Positions 48,793 to 58,367 are shown, numbered from the stretch's first letter. The stretch: DNA of 64,000 nucleotides from Cohnella sp. OV330 (GCF_900112065.1 NZ_FOKE01000004.1:124001-188000), one strand, 5' to 3'. A program made the numbers and translations. The notes: generated by a model from the sequence alone, not told the origin.

Positions 48793-49590
48793 TTCGGCGG
48801 ACAATTTGTCCAGAAGCGGCTGCAATTCGTTCAAGCTCGCGATCTCATAACTCGGCACGATCTCGTCGTTGCGAACGGCACCGTGCCGGTTGATCCAGAT
48901 CGAGATCATCCCGACGCCGTTGGCGCCCTTGATGTCGGTCGTCAGCTTGTCGCCGACCATGACGCAGTCGCCTGCTTGAAGTCCAAGCCGCTGCAGCGCG
49001 TGCGCGAACAATCTCGGAGACGGCTTGCCTTCTCCGAATTGCCCGGAGATGACGATCTCGTCAAAGTAGGGGATCAGCTCGGGCGTCATCGCGAGCTTCT
49101 CCTCCTGCAGATCGGGCGAACCGTTCGTCAGGAGAAGGAGCTTGTAACGGCTCTTGAGCGCGTCAAGCACCTCGAACGTCTCCTCGTAGGCGAGCGGCAG
49201 CTTCCGGCGATGAGCCGGAAATTCTTCCGCGAGCTTAGCGCCGAGCGCTGGATCGTCTACGCCGAGCGCCTTGAGCCCGCGCGTCCAAGCTTCGCGCCGA
49301 TAGTCCGGCACGATGGCCTCCATCCGCCTGAACATTTCATGCTCGCCGGCCTTGAAGTTTCCCCATAAGCCCTCGAACGGGTTGATTCCGATCATCTGCG
49401 TGAAAAGAAACGTCTCGTACGTCTCGTAGAGCGCGCGCGCTTCGCGTCTTACCGCCTCTTCCAACGCTGCCGCATCGACGCCGGCTACCTGCGAAGCCAG
49501 CTCGCATGTCGCCTCGAAGGCTTGCTTAACGCTGCGGTCATCCCAAAGCAGCGTATCGTCCAAATCGAACATAACCGCTTGAATCTTCAT
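48790..49590 (-). CDS. HAD-superfamily hydrolase (YsaA/YjjG type)
   Basis: This 266-residue phosphatase has motif I VMFDLDDTLLWDD, motif II LLLTNGSP, motif III Lys in FGEGKPSPRLF and motif IV VMVGDKLTTDIKGA. The C1-type helical cap lies between motifs I and II. The ATG at 49590 puts motif I at residue 7, as usual; GGGAGAG lies upstream. The longer frame to 49680 overlaps the next gene and is rejected. The substrate is unknown; nucleotide or sugar phosphates are likely. Confidence 0.9.
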   Translation of the reverse strand: MKIQAVMFDLDDTLLWDDRSVKQAFEATCELASQVAGVDAAALEEAVRREARALYETYETFLFTQMIGINPFEGLWGNFKAGEHEMFRRMEAIVPDYRREAWTRGLKALGVDDPALGAKLAEEFPAHRRKLPLAYEETFEVLDALKSRYKLLLLTNGSPDLQEEKLAMTPELIPYFDEIVISGQFGEGKPSPRLFAHALQRLGLQAGDCVMVGDKLTTDIKGANGVGMISIWINRHGAVRNDEIVPSYEIASLNELQPLLDKLSAE

Positions 49591-49658
49591 TCCCGTCCAT
49601 CTCTCCCGTGCGCGATTCTTGAAAAGCATGTTTATTGAAATTCTTGCTTCTGGCTCTT

Positions 49659-50177
49659 TTACTTGGCGCGTGTCTCCCACTCGATCTGATGCTGGCCTGC
49701 GAACTCCTTGAGACGAACGGACATCGCGTCCAGCGGGTACCGGTTCATCAGCTTGGAGAACACCCAGTTGCCGCCTTTGACCGGTTCGATGACGATGTAG
49801 CCAGGCATCTGAACGATCTTCCGCACTTCGAGCGGCTTAAGCGTCTTGTATCCCGCGAATTTGCGCGTCTCCAGCCTATCCTTCGAGACGGCTAAATAAG
49901 GCCTGCGAAGGAAGTAAAACACGGCGAGGAGCACGTAACAACCGACCGTCGCCCAAAACATGCCTGCGCTCTGCTTAAAGTCGGCGGACCACGGCTGGAA
50001 CATTAGAATGTAAAACACGATCAGCAGCACAAGCGTAAACGGCATGATGAAGCTCCGCCCCTTGAAGCGGTCGACCTGAGCCGCAGGCGCGGACAAGCCT
50101 TGCTTGCCCTCTTTTTTGCGTCGCTTGTTTATTTCCTTCGTATTGCGCTGTACGGCGCGTTCCCATGAACGTGACAC
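49659..50177 (-). CDS. Two-TM membrane protein of unknown function
   Basis: This 172-residue protein has a very basic N-terminus (KEINKRRKKEGKQG), two adjacent hydrophobic segments (IMPFTLVLLIVFYILMF and FWATVGCYVLLAVFYFL, about residues 44-90), then a soluble C-terminal domain (SKDRLETRKFAGYKTL...) of about 80 residues that may have a PH-like fold. A good SD precedes the ATG. I do not recognise a named family. It may be transcribed with the HAD gene. Confidence 0.75.
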   Translation of the reverse strand: MSRSWERAVQRNTKEINKRRKKEGKQGLSAPAAQVDRFKGRSFIMPFTLVLLIVFYILMFQPWSADFKQSAGMFWATVGCYVLLAVFYFLRRPYLAVSKDRLETRKFAGYKTLKPLEVRKIVQMPGYIVIEPVKGGNWVFSKLMNRYPLDAMSVRLKEFAGQHQIEWETRAK

Positions 50178-50297
50178 TGCATTCCCTCCTATGTATAGGC
50201 AAAGCCGGCGTTAAGCCGGCTTTGCCGCGTTGCCGCATGAATAAGGCCGCACATCTAAAATTAACGCCATTAATTTTTGCGCTTGCAGAGGGCCGTA

Positions 50298-50495
50298 TTA
50301 ATGCTTAATCGTATCTGCCGGAGGTTCGTCCGTCCATTCGATCTGATCGAGTTGTTGCTTGAAGTTACGCTTGAAGTTATCCAAGTAAACCTGACGCAGC
50401 TTTTGCCGCTCGACGGCCTCTTCCTCGGTCAATCCGGTCGTCTTGTGCTTATGTGCCAACTCGTTAATCCGAGCGATCAGCTTGTCGAATTCCAT
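50298..50495 (-). CDS. ynzC: DUF896/UPF0291 protein YnzC
   Basis: This 65-residue helical protein, IARINELAHKHKTTGLTEEEAVERQKLRQVYLDNF, matches the YnzC family. In B. subtilis ynzC belongs to the LexA-controlled yneA-yneB-ynzC operon. Here it follows yneA on the same strand, with yneB missing. SD GGGAGGTGA lies just before the ATG at 50495. Its molecular role is unknown. Confidence 0.9.
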   Translation of the reverse strand: MEFDKLIARINELAHKHKTTGLTEEEAVERQKLRQVYLDNFKRNFKQQLDQIEWTDEPPADTIKH

Positions 50496-50653
50496 AGGGT
50501 CACCTCCCGTGTTGCCTCTTCTCATTTGACAATATCGCAAAGGGAATGTCAAGGCGAGGCTAAAGCAAAAAGACCGATATGCATCGGTCGATTAAGATAG
50601 ATTATTCGAGAAATGATGTATGGCGATCAAAGCGGCGTTAAGAACATTTGTTC

Positions 50654-51103
50654 TCAATGAGATGAATCTGACAATTTGGCCGGAAGCACCAAGCGTTGGC
50701 CGGAAGAGATGGAAGATGAAGTCAGTCCGTTGCGCTTCATGATCAGGTGTACGGCGGCCACCGTCTTCATGCCGGCGGGCTTGGCGCCTTCGGCAATCGA
50801 CCAAAGCGTGTCCCCGCTGTCGACCGTCACGGTCGATTCGGATCCCATCGCCGGACGAACGGATTCCGGTTCTGCGGAAGCGGACATCATGGACAGCCCG
50901 GCGTATATCAGCAGCGCGACGATCGGAATCAAAATCAACCGAAGCCCTTTAATGGTAACGAACGATTGAAAAACGCGCGCCGAAGCCCCGCTCTTGGCCC
51001 GTGAAGAATCGACGGAGGCTCGCCCTGTTCCCGTCTTCCTATTCCCATATGTATAATCATTGGACTTCAACGAATCCGAACCGATAAGCTGTACTTGTAC
51101 CAT
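50654..51103 (-). CDS. yneA: YneA-like SOS cell-division suppressor (TM + LysM)
   Basis: This 149-residue protein has a polar N-terminus of about 45 residues, one membrane segment (LRLILIPIVALLIYAGLSM) and a C-terminal LysM domain (VDSGDTLWSIAEG...LVLPAKL). Position opposite lexA and the LysM/TM layout identify it as the YneA type, which delays septation during the SOS response in B. subtilis. The ATG at 51103 has GGGGTGG upstream; the longer frame to 51235 would read through its own promoter and LexA boxes. The N-terminal cytoplasmic stretch is longer than in B. subtilis YneA. Confidence 0.85.
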   Translation of the reverse strand: MVQVQLIGSDSLKSNDYTYGNRKTGTGRASVDSSRAKSGASARVFQSFVTIKGLRLILIPIVALLIYAGLSMMSASAEPESVRPAMGSESTVTVDSGDTLWSIAEGAKPAGMKTVAAVHLIMKRNGLTSSSISSGQRLVLPAKLSDSSH

Positions 51104-51114
51104 CTCATCCACCC

Positions 51115-51218
51115 CAAACGTTTGTTCTGATATGAGAATATCACGAACATATGTTTGAGTCAACCATTTTGCGAACACAAGTTCTCTAAGAACGAATGTT
51201 TGTACGAACTCCGGTTCT
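51115..51218. promoter_or_regulatory. yneA/lexA divergent control region with five LexA-box-like sites
   Basis: Sites matching CGAAC-N4-GTTCG with few changes lie at 51115-51128, 51144-51157 (CGAACATATGTTTG), 51172-51185 (CGAACACAAGTTCT), 51189-51202 (AGAACGAATGTTTG) and 51205-51218 (CGAACTCCGGTTCT). The second sits inside the yneA promoter spacer. The last two overlap the lexA -35 and spacer. The layout supports SOS control of yneA and autoregulation of lexA. Confidence 0.9.
51135..51163 (-). promoter_or_regulatory. yneA promoter
   Basis: The minus strand reads TTGACT-17-TATTCT, with a LexA box filling most of the spacer. The -10 ends 32 bases before the yneA start. Confidence 0.82.
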
Positions 51219-51228
51219 GTGTTATAAT
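51200..51228 (+). promoter_or_regulatory. lexA promoter
   Basis: TTGTAC-17-TATAAT ends 39 bases before the lexA GTG. LexA-box-like sites overlap the -35 and the spacer. Confidence 0.82.
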
Positions 51229-51267
51229 TTGTCATATGAATTTTTAAGTCAGTAGGAGGGCTTCGAG

Positions 51268-51891
51268 GTGTCGAAGATGTCCAACCGTCAATCCGCCATA
51301 TTGGAATTCATTAAGAACGAAGTCAAGGACAAGGGCTATCCCCCGTCCGTTCGCGAGATCGGCGAGGCCGTCGGACTCGCGTCGAGCTCCACCGTGCATG
51401 GCCATCTCGACCGTCTTGAAAAGAAAGGCCTGATTCGCCGCGACCCGACCAAGCCTCGCGCGATCGAGATTACGGACGGCGAGCAGGATCCGGTCATCCA
51501 GTTCGCGCAGTCCGTCCGTTCCGTCCCGCTCGTGGGCAAGGTCACGGCAGGCGTGCCGATCACCGCGACGGAGAATATCGAGGAGTACTTCCCGCTTCCC
51601 GCCCAGATGGTCGGCGAGCAGACGGTATTCATGCTCTCCGTCAGAGGCGACAGCATGATCGACGCCGGCATCCACAGCGGCGATTATGTCATCGTACGCC
51701 AGCAGCAGACCGCCACGAACGGCGACATCGTCGTCGCCATGACCGAAGAAGACGAAGCGACGGTCAAGACGTTTTACAAGGAGCGCGACCACATCCGCCT
51801 TCAACCGGAGAACAGCACGATGGAGCCGCTGCGCCTGAACAACGTCAGCATCTTGGGCAAAGTCATCGGTTTAATTCGCAGCATTCGTTAA
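51268..51891 (+). CDS. lexA: LexA SOS repressor
   Basis: This 207-residue LexA has an N-terminal winged helix (residues about 1-65, [30 protein letters not shown]), the self-cleavage site Ala94-Gly95 in KVTAGVPI, and catalytic Ser129 (RGDSMIDAG) with Lys167 (EATVKTFY). RecA-stimulated cleavage inactivates it after DNA damage. The start is GTG 51268 with AGGAGGG 7 bases upstream; an ATG lies three codons on. Confidence 0.98.
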   Translation: MSKMSNRQSAILEFIKNEVKDKGYPPSVREIGEAVGLASSSTVHGHLDRLEKKGLIRRDPTKPRAIEITDGEQDPVIQFAQSVRSVPLVGKVTAGVPITATENIEEYFPLPAQMVGEQTVFMLSVRGDSMIDAGIHSGDYVIVRQQQTATNGDIVVAMTEEDEATVKTFYKERDHIRLQPENSTMEPLRLNNVSILGKVIGLIRSIR

Positions 51892-51917
51892 GCGTTCGAC
51901 CCAGCAGCTTAACGCAG

Positions 51918-51966
51918 AACAAAGAAGCCTCGGCATCGCTAAGCGATCGCCGAGGCTTCTTTGTTC
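51918..51966. terminator. Bidirectional terminator between lexA and glnA
   Basis: ACAAAGAAGCCTCGGC...GCCGAGGCTTCTTTGT is a long stem with A/T-rich flanks that serves the convergent lexA and glnA genes. Confidence 0.93.
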
Positions 51967-51976
51967 CGTCCGAATA

Positions 51977-53305
51977 TCAATAAGTCGTCAAATACTGATC
52001 CCGTTCCCATTGGTGAACTTGGGTGCGATAGATGTCGTACTCGATTTCCTTCATCTCATAGAAGTGCGTAAGCGCGTGATCGCCGAGCGCTTCGCAGACG
52101 ACCTCGTCGCGCAGCATCTCGGAGAGCGCTTCGCGCAGGTTGAGCGGCAGGCTCGGAATGCCGGCGTCGATCCGCTCTTCGTCGCTCATGACGTAGATAT
52201 TGCGGTCTACGGGCGCCGGAAGCGCCGTCTTGTTGCGAATGCCGTCGAGTCCCGACTTCAGCATGACCGCCAGCGCCAGATACGGATTCGCCGCCGGGTC
52301 CGGGTTGCGTACTTCGACGCGCGTGCTGAGACCGCGCGAAGCCGGAATACGGATCATCGGGCTGCGGTTGCTCGCCGACCAAGCGACGTAGCAAGGCGCT
52401 TCATATCCGGGAACAAGACGTTTGAACGAATTGACGGTCGGATTGGTGATGGCGGCCATGCCTCGCGCGTGCTGCAGAATGCCGGCCATATAATGACGTG
52501 CCACCGTGCTTAGTCCGAGACGGTCGTTCGCGTCGTAAAACGCATTTTCCGAACCCTTGAAAAGCGATTGATGGCAGTGCATGCCCGAGCCGTTCATGCC
52601 GTAAAGCGGCTTCGGCATGAATGTCGCGTGCAGCCCGTGCTTGCGCGCGATCGTCTTGACGACGAGCTTGAATGTCTGGATCTGATCGGCCGCTTTGATG
52701 GCGTCCGCGTATTTGAAGTCGATCTCATGCTGTCCCGGAGCGACCTCGTGGTGAGATGCTTCGATCTCGAAGCCCATCTCCTCTAGCATGAGCACGATGT
52801 CGCGGCGGCAGTTCTCGCCGAGATCGGTCGGCGCGAGGTCGAAATATCCGCCTTGGTCGTTGAGCTCGGTCGTGGGATTGCCCTTCTCGTCGGTCTGGAA
52901 AAGGAAAAACTCGGGCTCCGGTCCGACGTTGAACGACGTATAGCCGAGCTCTTCCGCCTCTTCGAGCGCACGCTTCAAAATGCCGCGCGGATCGCCCGCG
53001 AACGGCGTGCCGTCCGGCATATAGACGTCGCAGATCAGGCGCGCGACGCGATCTTCCGTAACCCAAGGGAAAACGACCCAGGTGTCGAGGTCCGGATATA
53101 GATACATGTCGGACTCCTCGATCCGGACATAGCCTTCGATGGAGGAGCCGTCGAACATCATTTTGTTGTCCAACGCCTTCTGGAGTTGGCTTACGGGAAT
53201 TTCCACGTTTTTGATGATGCCCATCAGATCGGTAAATTGCAAGCGGATGAAGCGTACGTTTTCTTCCTTGGCGATCCGAATGATATCCTCGCGCGAGTAG
53301 CTCAT
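51977..53305 (-). CDS. glnA: Glutamine synthetase, type I-alpha
   Basis: This 442-residue enzyme condenses glutamate and ammonia using ATP. The N-terminal beta-grasp contains [17 protein letters not shown] and [10 protein letters not shown]. The catalytic domain has [38 protein letters not shown] and NPYLALAVM. Its length and the absence of the extra C-terminal segment indicate the Gram-positive I-alpha form, which is regulated by feedback inhibition and interaction with GlnR rather than adenylylation. It is 40 bases downstream of glnR in the conserved glnRA operon. Confidence 0.98.
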   Translation of the reverse strand: MSYSREDIIRIAKEENVRFIRLQFTDLMGIIKNVEIPVSQLQKALDNKMMFDGSSIEGYVRIEESDMYLYPDLDTWVVFPWVTEDRVARLICDVYMPDGTPFAGDPRGILKRALEEAEELGYTSFNVGPEPEFFLFQTDEKGNPTTELNDQGGYFDLAPTDLGENCRRDIVLMLEEMGFEIEASHHEVAPGQHEIDFKYADAIKAADQIQTFKLVVKTIARKHGLHATFMPKPLYGMNGSGMHCHQSLFKGSENAFYDANDRLGLSTVARHYMAGILQHARGMAAITNPTVNSFKRLVPGYEAPCYVAWSASNRSPMIRIPASRGLSTRVEVRNPDPAANPYLALAVMLKSGLDGIRNKTALPAPVDRNIYVMSDEERIDAGIPSLPLNLREALSEMLRDEVVCEALGDHALTHFYEMKEIEYDIYRTQVHQWERDQYLTTY

Positions 53306-53345
53306 GACAGCCTCCTAAATGGTCGTTGTGGGTACAGTTACTATG

Positions 53346-53765
53346 CTACTTGTTCTTGTAAAATCGAGACAGCTCGCCCTGAATAAGCGATACTTGGCCC
53401 GGGCGCTTATTGCCGGACATGATCTGCTGCTTGAGCATCCGGTGAAGCTGGGATTCGGTCATCTCGCGACGCTTGACCTCGGACAGCTCGTTGATGATCG
53501 TCGCGTCGTCCGCGCTCTCCCCGACCGGATTCATCACCTGCTTGATGCCGGCGATGTTGACGCCTTTTTCGATCAGCGCCTTGATCTCGAGCAGACGCTC
53601 GACGTCGTTGAACGAGAACAGACGCTGATTGCCGGCCGTCCGCGCGGGTTGAATCAATTCATGTTGTTCGTAATATCGTATTTGCCGGGCGGTCAGATCG
53701 GTCAGCTTCATGACAATGCCAATCGGGAACAGCGCCATATTTCTGCGTATTTCGTCGCCAGCCAT
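53346..53765 (-). CDS. glnR: GlnR nitrogen regulator, MerR family
   Basis: This 139-residue repressor has the MerR helix-turn-helix start (FPIGIVMKLTDLTARQIRYYEQHELIQPART), a dimerisation helix, and the C-terminal tail GQVSLIQGELSRFYKNK that senses feedback-inhibited GlnA in Bacillus. GGAAGG lies 10 bases before the ATG. It controls its own operon; the promoter region is at 53812-53841. Confidence 0.96.
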   Translation of the reverse strand: MAGDEIRRNMALFPIGIVMKLTDLTARQIRYYEQHELIQPARTAGNQRLFSFNDVERLLEIKALIEKGVNIAGIKQVMNPVGESADDATIINELSEVKRREMTESQLHRMLKQQIMSGNKRPGQVSLIQGELSRFYKNK

Positions 53766-53811
53766 TTCGTATCAACCTTCCATCTGGGCGCGGAATTTTG
53801 CAACCTCTTCC

Positions 53812-53841
53812 ATTGTAACCCCGGGCCGCAAAACGTGTCAA
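53812..53841 (-). promoter_or_regulatory. glnRA promoter
   Basis: The minus strand reads TTGACA-18-TACAAT, about 45 bases before glnR. A CCTTA-N7-TGACA arrangement overlapping the -35 resembles the TGTNA-N7-TNACA GlnR operator in one half only, so GlnR autoregulation is plausible but not proven by the site. Confidence 0.8.
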
Positions 53842-53892
53842 GGAATGTAAGGTTTAATTCCAATGAGCATACGCGGCCGCCGGCTGGCCTGA

Positions 53893-55197
53893 CTATGGAT
53901 CCCTCCGAACTGACATCCCTTCGAGCATGCCGCGATCCCTCAGCGTCTCCCACGCTTCCCGCACCGCCAGTTTCACGTGCGCGTAGGTCAAGCCGCCCTG
54001 CATATAAGCGATATAAGGCTCCCGGATCGGGGCGTCCGCGGACAGCTCCAGACTGCCGCCTTGAATGAAGGTGCCCGCCGCCATAATGACCGGATGCTCG
54101 TAACCGGGCATGTCCCACGGCTCAGGGACGACATGAGCGTCTACCGCGGCCGCGCGCTGCACCGCTTGGACGAAAGCGATCAGCGGCGCCTCCGATCCGA
54201 AGGCGATCGCTTGGATGAGGTCGGTGCGGGGCTCGTCCCATCCGGGCTTCGTCTCGAAGCCGAGCTGCGCGAATACGGCGGCGGCGAAGATGCTGCCGCG
54301 GACCGCCTGCGAGACGAGCAGCGGCGCGAGGAATAAGCCCTGGTAAATCGAGCGCGTCGTGCCGAGCATGGCGCCGACTTCCGCGCCGATGCCCGGCGCC
54401 GTCATCCGGAAGGCGGCCTGCTCGACGAGCTCCTGCTTGCCCGCGATATATCCGCCGCTCGCGGCAAGCCCGCCCCCCGGATTTTTGATGAGCGATCCGG
54501 CGATCAGGTCGACGCCGACCTCGCACGGCTCGCGGTCTTCCGTAAACTCGCCGTAGCAATTGTCCGCGAAAATAACGGCGTCGGGCTTCAACTCCCGCAG
54601 ACGGCGAACTATTTCCGCGATCCGGTCGATCGTGAACGAAGACCGCCATTCGTAGCCGCGGGAGCGCTGGATCGCGAACACGCGCGTGCGGGGCGTCACG
54701 GCCGCGGCGACTGCCGCAAAGTCCACGCCGCCGTCCGCCAGCAGCGGAATCGACTTCGCTTTAATGCCCCAGTCGGCAAGCGAGCCGATCCCGTCCCCCG
54801 GCTTGCCGACGACCTTGCGCAGCGTATCGTAGGGCTCGCCGGTCACGAACAGCATCTCGTCGCCCGGACGCAGCACGCCGAACAGCGCCGTCGAGATCGT
54901 GTGCGTGCCCGAAGCAAAATGAGGCCGCACCAGTGCGGCCTCCGATCCGAACACGTCCGCGTACACGAGATCCAGCACCTCGCGCCCTCTGTCGTTATAG
55001 CCGTAGCCCGTCGAAGAGGCGAAGTGGTAATCGCTCACTTTATGCTTGCGAAAGGCGCGGATGACCTTCCAGTTGTTCCGTTCCGCGATGCGGTCCGTCT
55101 CCGCGAACCGACCTGCGACGAGCGTCTCCGCCCGGTCCGCCAGCCGCTGCCATTCCTGCTCCGATTGTAGTTCGTTCTTGCCGTCGTTTGCCCTCAT
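53893..55197 (-). CDS. ynbB: PLP-dependent YnbB-family protein
   Basis: This 434-residue fold-type I PLP enzyme belongs to the methionine-gamma-lyase-like/YnbB group ('aluminium resistance' annotation). Motifs are the FASGTHTIS cofactor-binding segment, VIFADNCYGEFTED with the pyridine-binding Asp, and the Schiff-base Lys in GSLIKNPGGGLA. The reaction is not established for YnbB. Synteny hflX-ynbB-glnR-glnA matches B. subtilis and supports the symbol. Confidence 0.9.
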   Translation of the reverse strand: MRANDGKNELQSEQEWQRLADRAETLVAGRFAETDRIAERNNWKVIRAFRKHKVSDYHFASSTGYGYNDRGREVLDLVYADVFGSEAALVRPHFASGTHTISTALFGVLRPGDEMLFVTGEPYDTLRKVVGKPGDGIGSLADWGIKAKSIPLLADGGVDFAAVAAAVTPRTRVFAIQRSRGYEWRSSFTIDRIAEIVRRLRELKPDAVIFADNCYGEFTEDREPCEVGVDLIAGSLIKNPGGGLAASGGYIAGKQELVEQAAFRMTAPGIGAEVGAMLGTTRSIYQGLFLAPLLVSQAVRGSIFAAAVFAQLGFETKPGWDEPRTDLIQAIAFGSEAPLIAFVQAVQRAAAVDAHVVPEPWDMPGYEHPVIMAAGTFIQGGSLELSADAPIREPYIAYMQGGLTYAHVKLAVREAWETLRDRGMLEGMSVRRDP

Positions 55198-55237
55198 GTT
55201 TCCCTGCTCCCATTTCCGAACCGGCTCGCGCTTACGA

Positions 55238-56539
55238 TTAGACCGAATTCATGTTTTCTACAAAATAATGTTCAAGCGGCCGTCCGTACTTCTCCAGGTC
55301 GGCCGGGTTGATGCGAAGCTTAAGCAGCAGACGATCCTCGTCCGTCCCCTGCTCGAGCACTTCGCCTACGCGGTAGGCGAGGGCGGCCAACTCGCCGCGT
55401 TCCGCGGGGAGCGACAGCAGCCGGACGTCGCCGAGAAGCTTGTCCTCGATGCGGCGCACGAGCGTGTCCATGTCCCGCGCGCTGAACGCGCTGACGCGCA
55501 GCGCGTCCGGGCCGCCGGCGAGCAGTCCGATCGCCGCGGGCGGACATTCGTCGATCTTGTTGTACACGAGCAGCGTCGGCTGGCCGCCGGCGCCCAGATC
55601 CGACAGCACCTCGTCCACGACCGCACGCTGCCGGTCCCGCATCGGAGACGAGGCGTCCACGACGTGCAGCAGCAAATCCGCTTCGTTGACCTCTTCGAGC
55701 GTCGCCCGGAAAGCCGCTACGAGATCGTGCGGCAGATTCTGGATGAAACCGACCGTATCGGTGAGCAGCACTTCCTTGCCGCTGGGCAGCGACAGCGCGC
55801 GGGAAGTCGGATCGAGCGTGGCGAACAGCTTGTTCTCCGCGAGCACGTCCGCGCTCGTAAGCTGCCGCAGCAGCGTGGACTTCCCGGCGTTCGTGTAGCC
55901 GACGAGCGCGACCTGGACGACGCCGTTTTTTTTGCGGCGTTCCCGGTGCAGCTTGCGGTGCGCCATCACGCCTTCGAGCTGACGCTTCAGCTCGGATACG
56001 CGATTGCGGATATGACGGCGGTCCGTCTCGAGCTTCGTCTCGCCCGGTCCCCGCGTCCCGATGCCGCCGCCGAGACGGGACAGATTTTTGCCTTGTCCGG
56101 ACAATCTCGGCAGCAGATACGACAGCTGGGCCAGCTCGACTTGCAGGATGCCTTCTCTCGTCTTGGCTCTGCCCGCGAAAATATCGAGGATGAGCTGGGT
56201 GCGGTCGATGATCTTGACATCCAGCTCTTCTTCCAGATTTCGAACTTGCACGCCGGACAGCTCCTGATCGAAAATCGCCGTCGTCACCGCTTCTTCGGCA
56301 ATCCTCGCCTTGATCTCTTGGGCTTTGCCCTTGCCGACGAACCATCTCGTATCCGGGACGTCCCGGTTTTGCATCATCCGTCCGACGACCTCGACGCCAG
56401 CGGTATCCGCCAAATTCGCGAGTTCGTCCATCGAATGCTCGGGATCCGCGCCCGATTGACGCACGGCGTCGGTAACCAGGCTGACGAGCAGCGCTCGCTC
56501 GCCACGATCGGCACCCGTATCGTAAGTATTAGGCTTCAT
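55238..56539 (-). CDS. hflX: Ribosome-associated GTPase HflX
   Basis: This 433-residue GTPase has the N-terminal HflX domain (EVVGRMMQNRDVPDTRWFVGKGKAQEI) and the GLGTRGPGE-type linker (GGIGTRGPGETKLETDRR). The G domain has P-loop VGYTNAGKST, switch DPTSR, DTVGFI and NKID. HflX splits stalled or stressed ribosomes. An ATG start is supported by the conserved downstream order. It is encoded about 60 bases after spoVK on the same strand. Confidence 0.97.
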   Translation of the reverse strand: MKPNTYDTGADRGERALLVSLVTDAVRQSGADPEHSMDELANLADTAGVEVVGRMMQNRDVPDTRWFVGKGKAQEIKARIAEEAVTTAIFDQELSGVQVRNLEEELDVKIIDRTQLILDIFAGRAKTREGILQVELAQLSYLLPRLSGQGKNLSRLGGGIGTRGPGETKLETDRRHIRNRVSELKRQLEGVMAHRKLHRERRKKNGVVQVALVGYTNAGKSTLLRQLTSADVLAENKLFATLDPTSRALSLPSGKEVLLTDTVGFIQNLPHDLVAAFRATLEEVNEADLLLHVVDASSPMRDRQRAVVDEVLSDLGAGGQPTLLVYNKIDECPPAAIGLLAGGPDALRVSAFSARDMDTLVRRIEDKLLGDVRLLSLPAERGELAALAYRVGEVLEQGTDEDRLLLKLRINPADLEKYGRPLEHYFVENMNSV

Positions 56540-56601
56540 CTCTATCGGCTGCCTCCAGTGCTTCGAATCGTCACCCTATACTATACCCGCATTGCGGCCG
56601 T

Positions 56602-57621
56602 CTAATTGAACCCCCAGCCGAACGCGGGTCCCGTTGGAGCCCCGGCCGCGGGCAGCGGCTTCAGATCTTCCGGGCGTATGCCGACCAGCTCCTGCCTCGA
56701 CGGCGAAGCGGACGGAAATTGCTGGAGCAGCCGCACCGCCTGGTTGCGAATCGCGCGTTCCAGCATATTGCGCACGTACCGGGCGTTGCTAAACGGATGT
56801 CCCGCCGCTTCTTTTTCCTGCAGCACGTTCTGCTTCAGCTTGGCGACCGCTTGGGGCAGCAGCACGTAATCGCGTTCTCTTGCCATCCCTTCGGCGATCT
56901 GCAGCAGCTGGTCCACGGTGAAGTCCGGAAAATCCATCTGGATCGGGAACCGGGACGGAAGCCCCGGGTTCGTCATCATGAACATGTCGATCTCCATCGG
57001 ATAACCCGCCAGGATCAGCACGAACTGATTGCGATGGTCCTCCATCGCCTTGACGAGCGTATCGATCGCTTCCTTGCCGAAGTCTTTTTCCCCGCCCCGG
57101 GCAAGCGAATAGGCCTCGTCGACGAACAGTACGCCGCCGAGCGCCTTTTTCACGAGATCCCGCGTCTTCTGCGCGGTATGGCCGATATACTCGCCGACCA
57201 AGTCGGCGCGTTCGACTTCGACCAAATGGCCTTTGGTCAGCAGTCCCATGCTCTGGAAGAGCTTGGCGAGCAGCCTGGCGACGGTCGTCTTGCCGGTACC
57301 CGGATTGCCTCTGAAAATCATATGGTATACGTGCGCCTGGCTATGCAGCCCCGCATCGCCCCGGTACTGCGCGATCTGCAGCAGCGCGTAAATCTCGTAG
57401 ACGAGCTCCTTGACGTTGTCGAGTCCGACCATGCGCTCCAGCTCCTGCTGCCACATGGCCCAAGGACCGGAGGACGGCAGACCGCGTCCCGAGGCCAGCG
57501 CCTCCGGACTGGATGCGGCACCGGTCGGCGACGCGTCCTGGCTGCGAAGCACCACGTTGATCTGTCTGGCGGGTCTCGCCGCGGCGGCGCTATCCCGCTC
57601 GCCCTGCGCTCTAGCATTCAT
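56602..57621 (-). CDS. spoVK: Stage V sporulation protein K (AAA+ ATPase)
   Basis: This 339-residue CbbX/SpoVK-type AAA+ ATPase has Walker A FRGNPGTGKTT, Walker B VLFVDEAYSL, the pore-region GEYIGHTAQKT and sensor ILAGYP. The N-terminal 50 residues are Ala/Ser-rich and variable. SpoVK is needed for spore maturation in B. subtilis, so its presence supports a spore-former. It stands between the hfq/PBP region and hflX, as in other Bacillales. Confidence 0.95.
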   Translation of the reverse strand: MNARAQGERDSAAAARPARQINVVLRSQDASPTGAASSPEALASGRGLPSSGPWAMWQQELERMVGLDNVKELVYEIYALLQIAQYRGDAGLHSQAHVYHMIFRGNPGTGKTTVARLLAKLFQSMGLLTKGHLVEVERADLVGEYIGHTAQKTRDLVKKALGGVLFVDEAYSLARGGEKDFGKEAIDTLVKAMEDHRNQFVLILAGYPMEIDMFMMTNPGLPSRFPIQMDFPDFTVDQLLQIAEGMARERDYVLLPQAVAKLKQNVLQEKEAAGHPFSNARYVRNMLERAIRNQAVRLLQQFPSASPSRQELVGIRPEDLKPLPAAGAPTGPAFGWGFN

Positions 57622-57710
57622 GACTGGCTCACACCCCGCGGACGAAAAGTCGGCGCGTACGCCGCACTATCAGTCTATTCGAGCCGGTCAGGCATCATGC
57701 AACGGCACGT

Positions 57711-58367
57711 TCAGAGCCACTTCTGAAGCAGCCACTTGGTGTAGGCCAGCACTTCGCGCGACCGATGATAAGCCATATTCATGACCTTCGAATCCGTGAC
57801 GCTTACCTGCGGACGCTCGTAATCAAGCGCCTCGGCGATGTCGAGCGATCTGGACCCGTGGTATTGATGCGTAACGATGACCGCGGTGCGCCAACCGTGC
57901 GCGTCCATGATCGCTTTTGAAAATTTCAGGTTTTCGTACGTACTCGTCGCCTCGGGCTCGATCAAAATCGCCGAAGCGGGCACGCCCCGCTGCCGCAAAT
58001 AATCGCGCATGCCTTCCGCTTCGGTCAGAACGGCGCCTCCCGCGTCCAGTCCGCCCGTCACGATAAAGCGGCTGAATACGTTCGCCTTGTAGAGCGTCAT
58101 AGCCTGGTCGAGACGCTCCTGCAACCCGGGACTCGGCTTATTATTCCACAACGACGCGCCCAGCACGATTCCGACGTCCGAAGTTGCAGGCAACCCTTTA
58201 GCGGGTTCGCCGTCGAATCGCCCGATGACGACAAACAGGCTGCCGCACCAAAGAAAAAGCGCCAGCAAGCCGGCGCTAACTACATAGACGGCCGTCCGAA
58301 GACGCTTTCGGCGCGGACGGACGACAGGCTTGGACGCGCTAGGTCCGGGATGCGAGGCCCCGCTCAC
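57711..58367 (-). CDS. YdcF/SanA-like DUF218 membrane protein
   Basis: This 218-residue protein has a short basic cytoplasmic N-terminus, one membrane segment (AVYVVSAGLLALFLWCGSLFVV) and an extracytoplasmic DUF218 domain: DVGIVLGASLWNNKPSPGLQERLDQA, FIVTGG, LIEPEATSTYENLKFSK and VTHQYHGSRS. SanA-type proteins are linked to envelope barrier function; the reaction is unknown. It overlaps the DUF402 gene stop by 4 bases. Confidence 0.9.
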   Translation of the reverse strand: MSGASHPGPSASKPVVRPRRKRLRTAVYVVSAGLLALFLWCGSLFVVIGRFDGEPAKGLPATSDVGIVLGASLWNNKPSPGLQERLDQAMTLYKANVFSRFIVTGGLDAGGAVLTEAEGMRDYLRQRGVPASAILIEPEATSTYENLKFSKAIMDAHGWRTAVIVTHQYHGSRSLDIAEALDYERPQVSVTDSKVMNMAYHRSREVLAYTKWLLQKWL

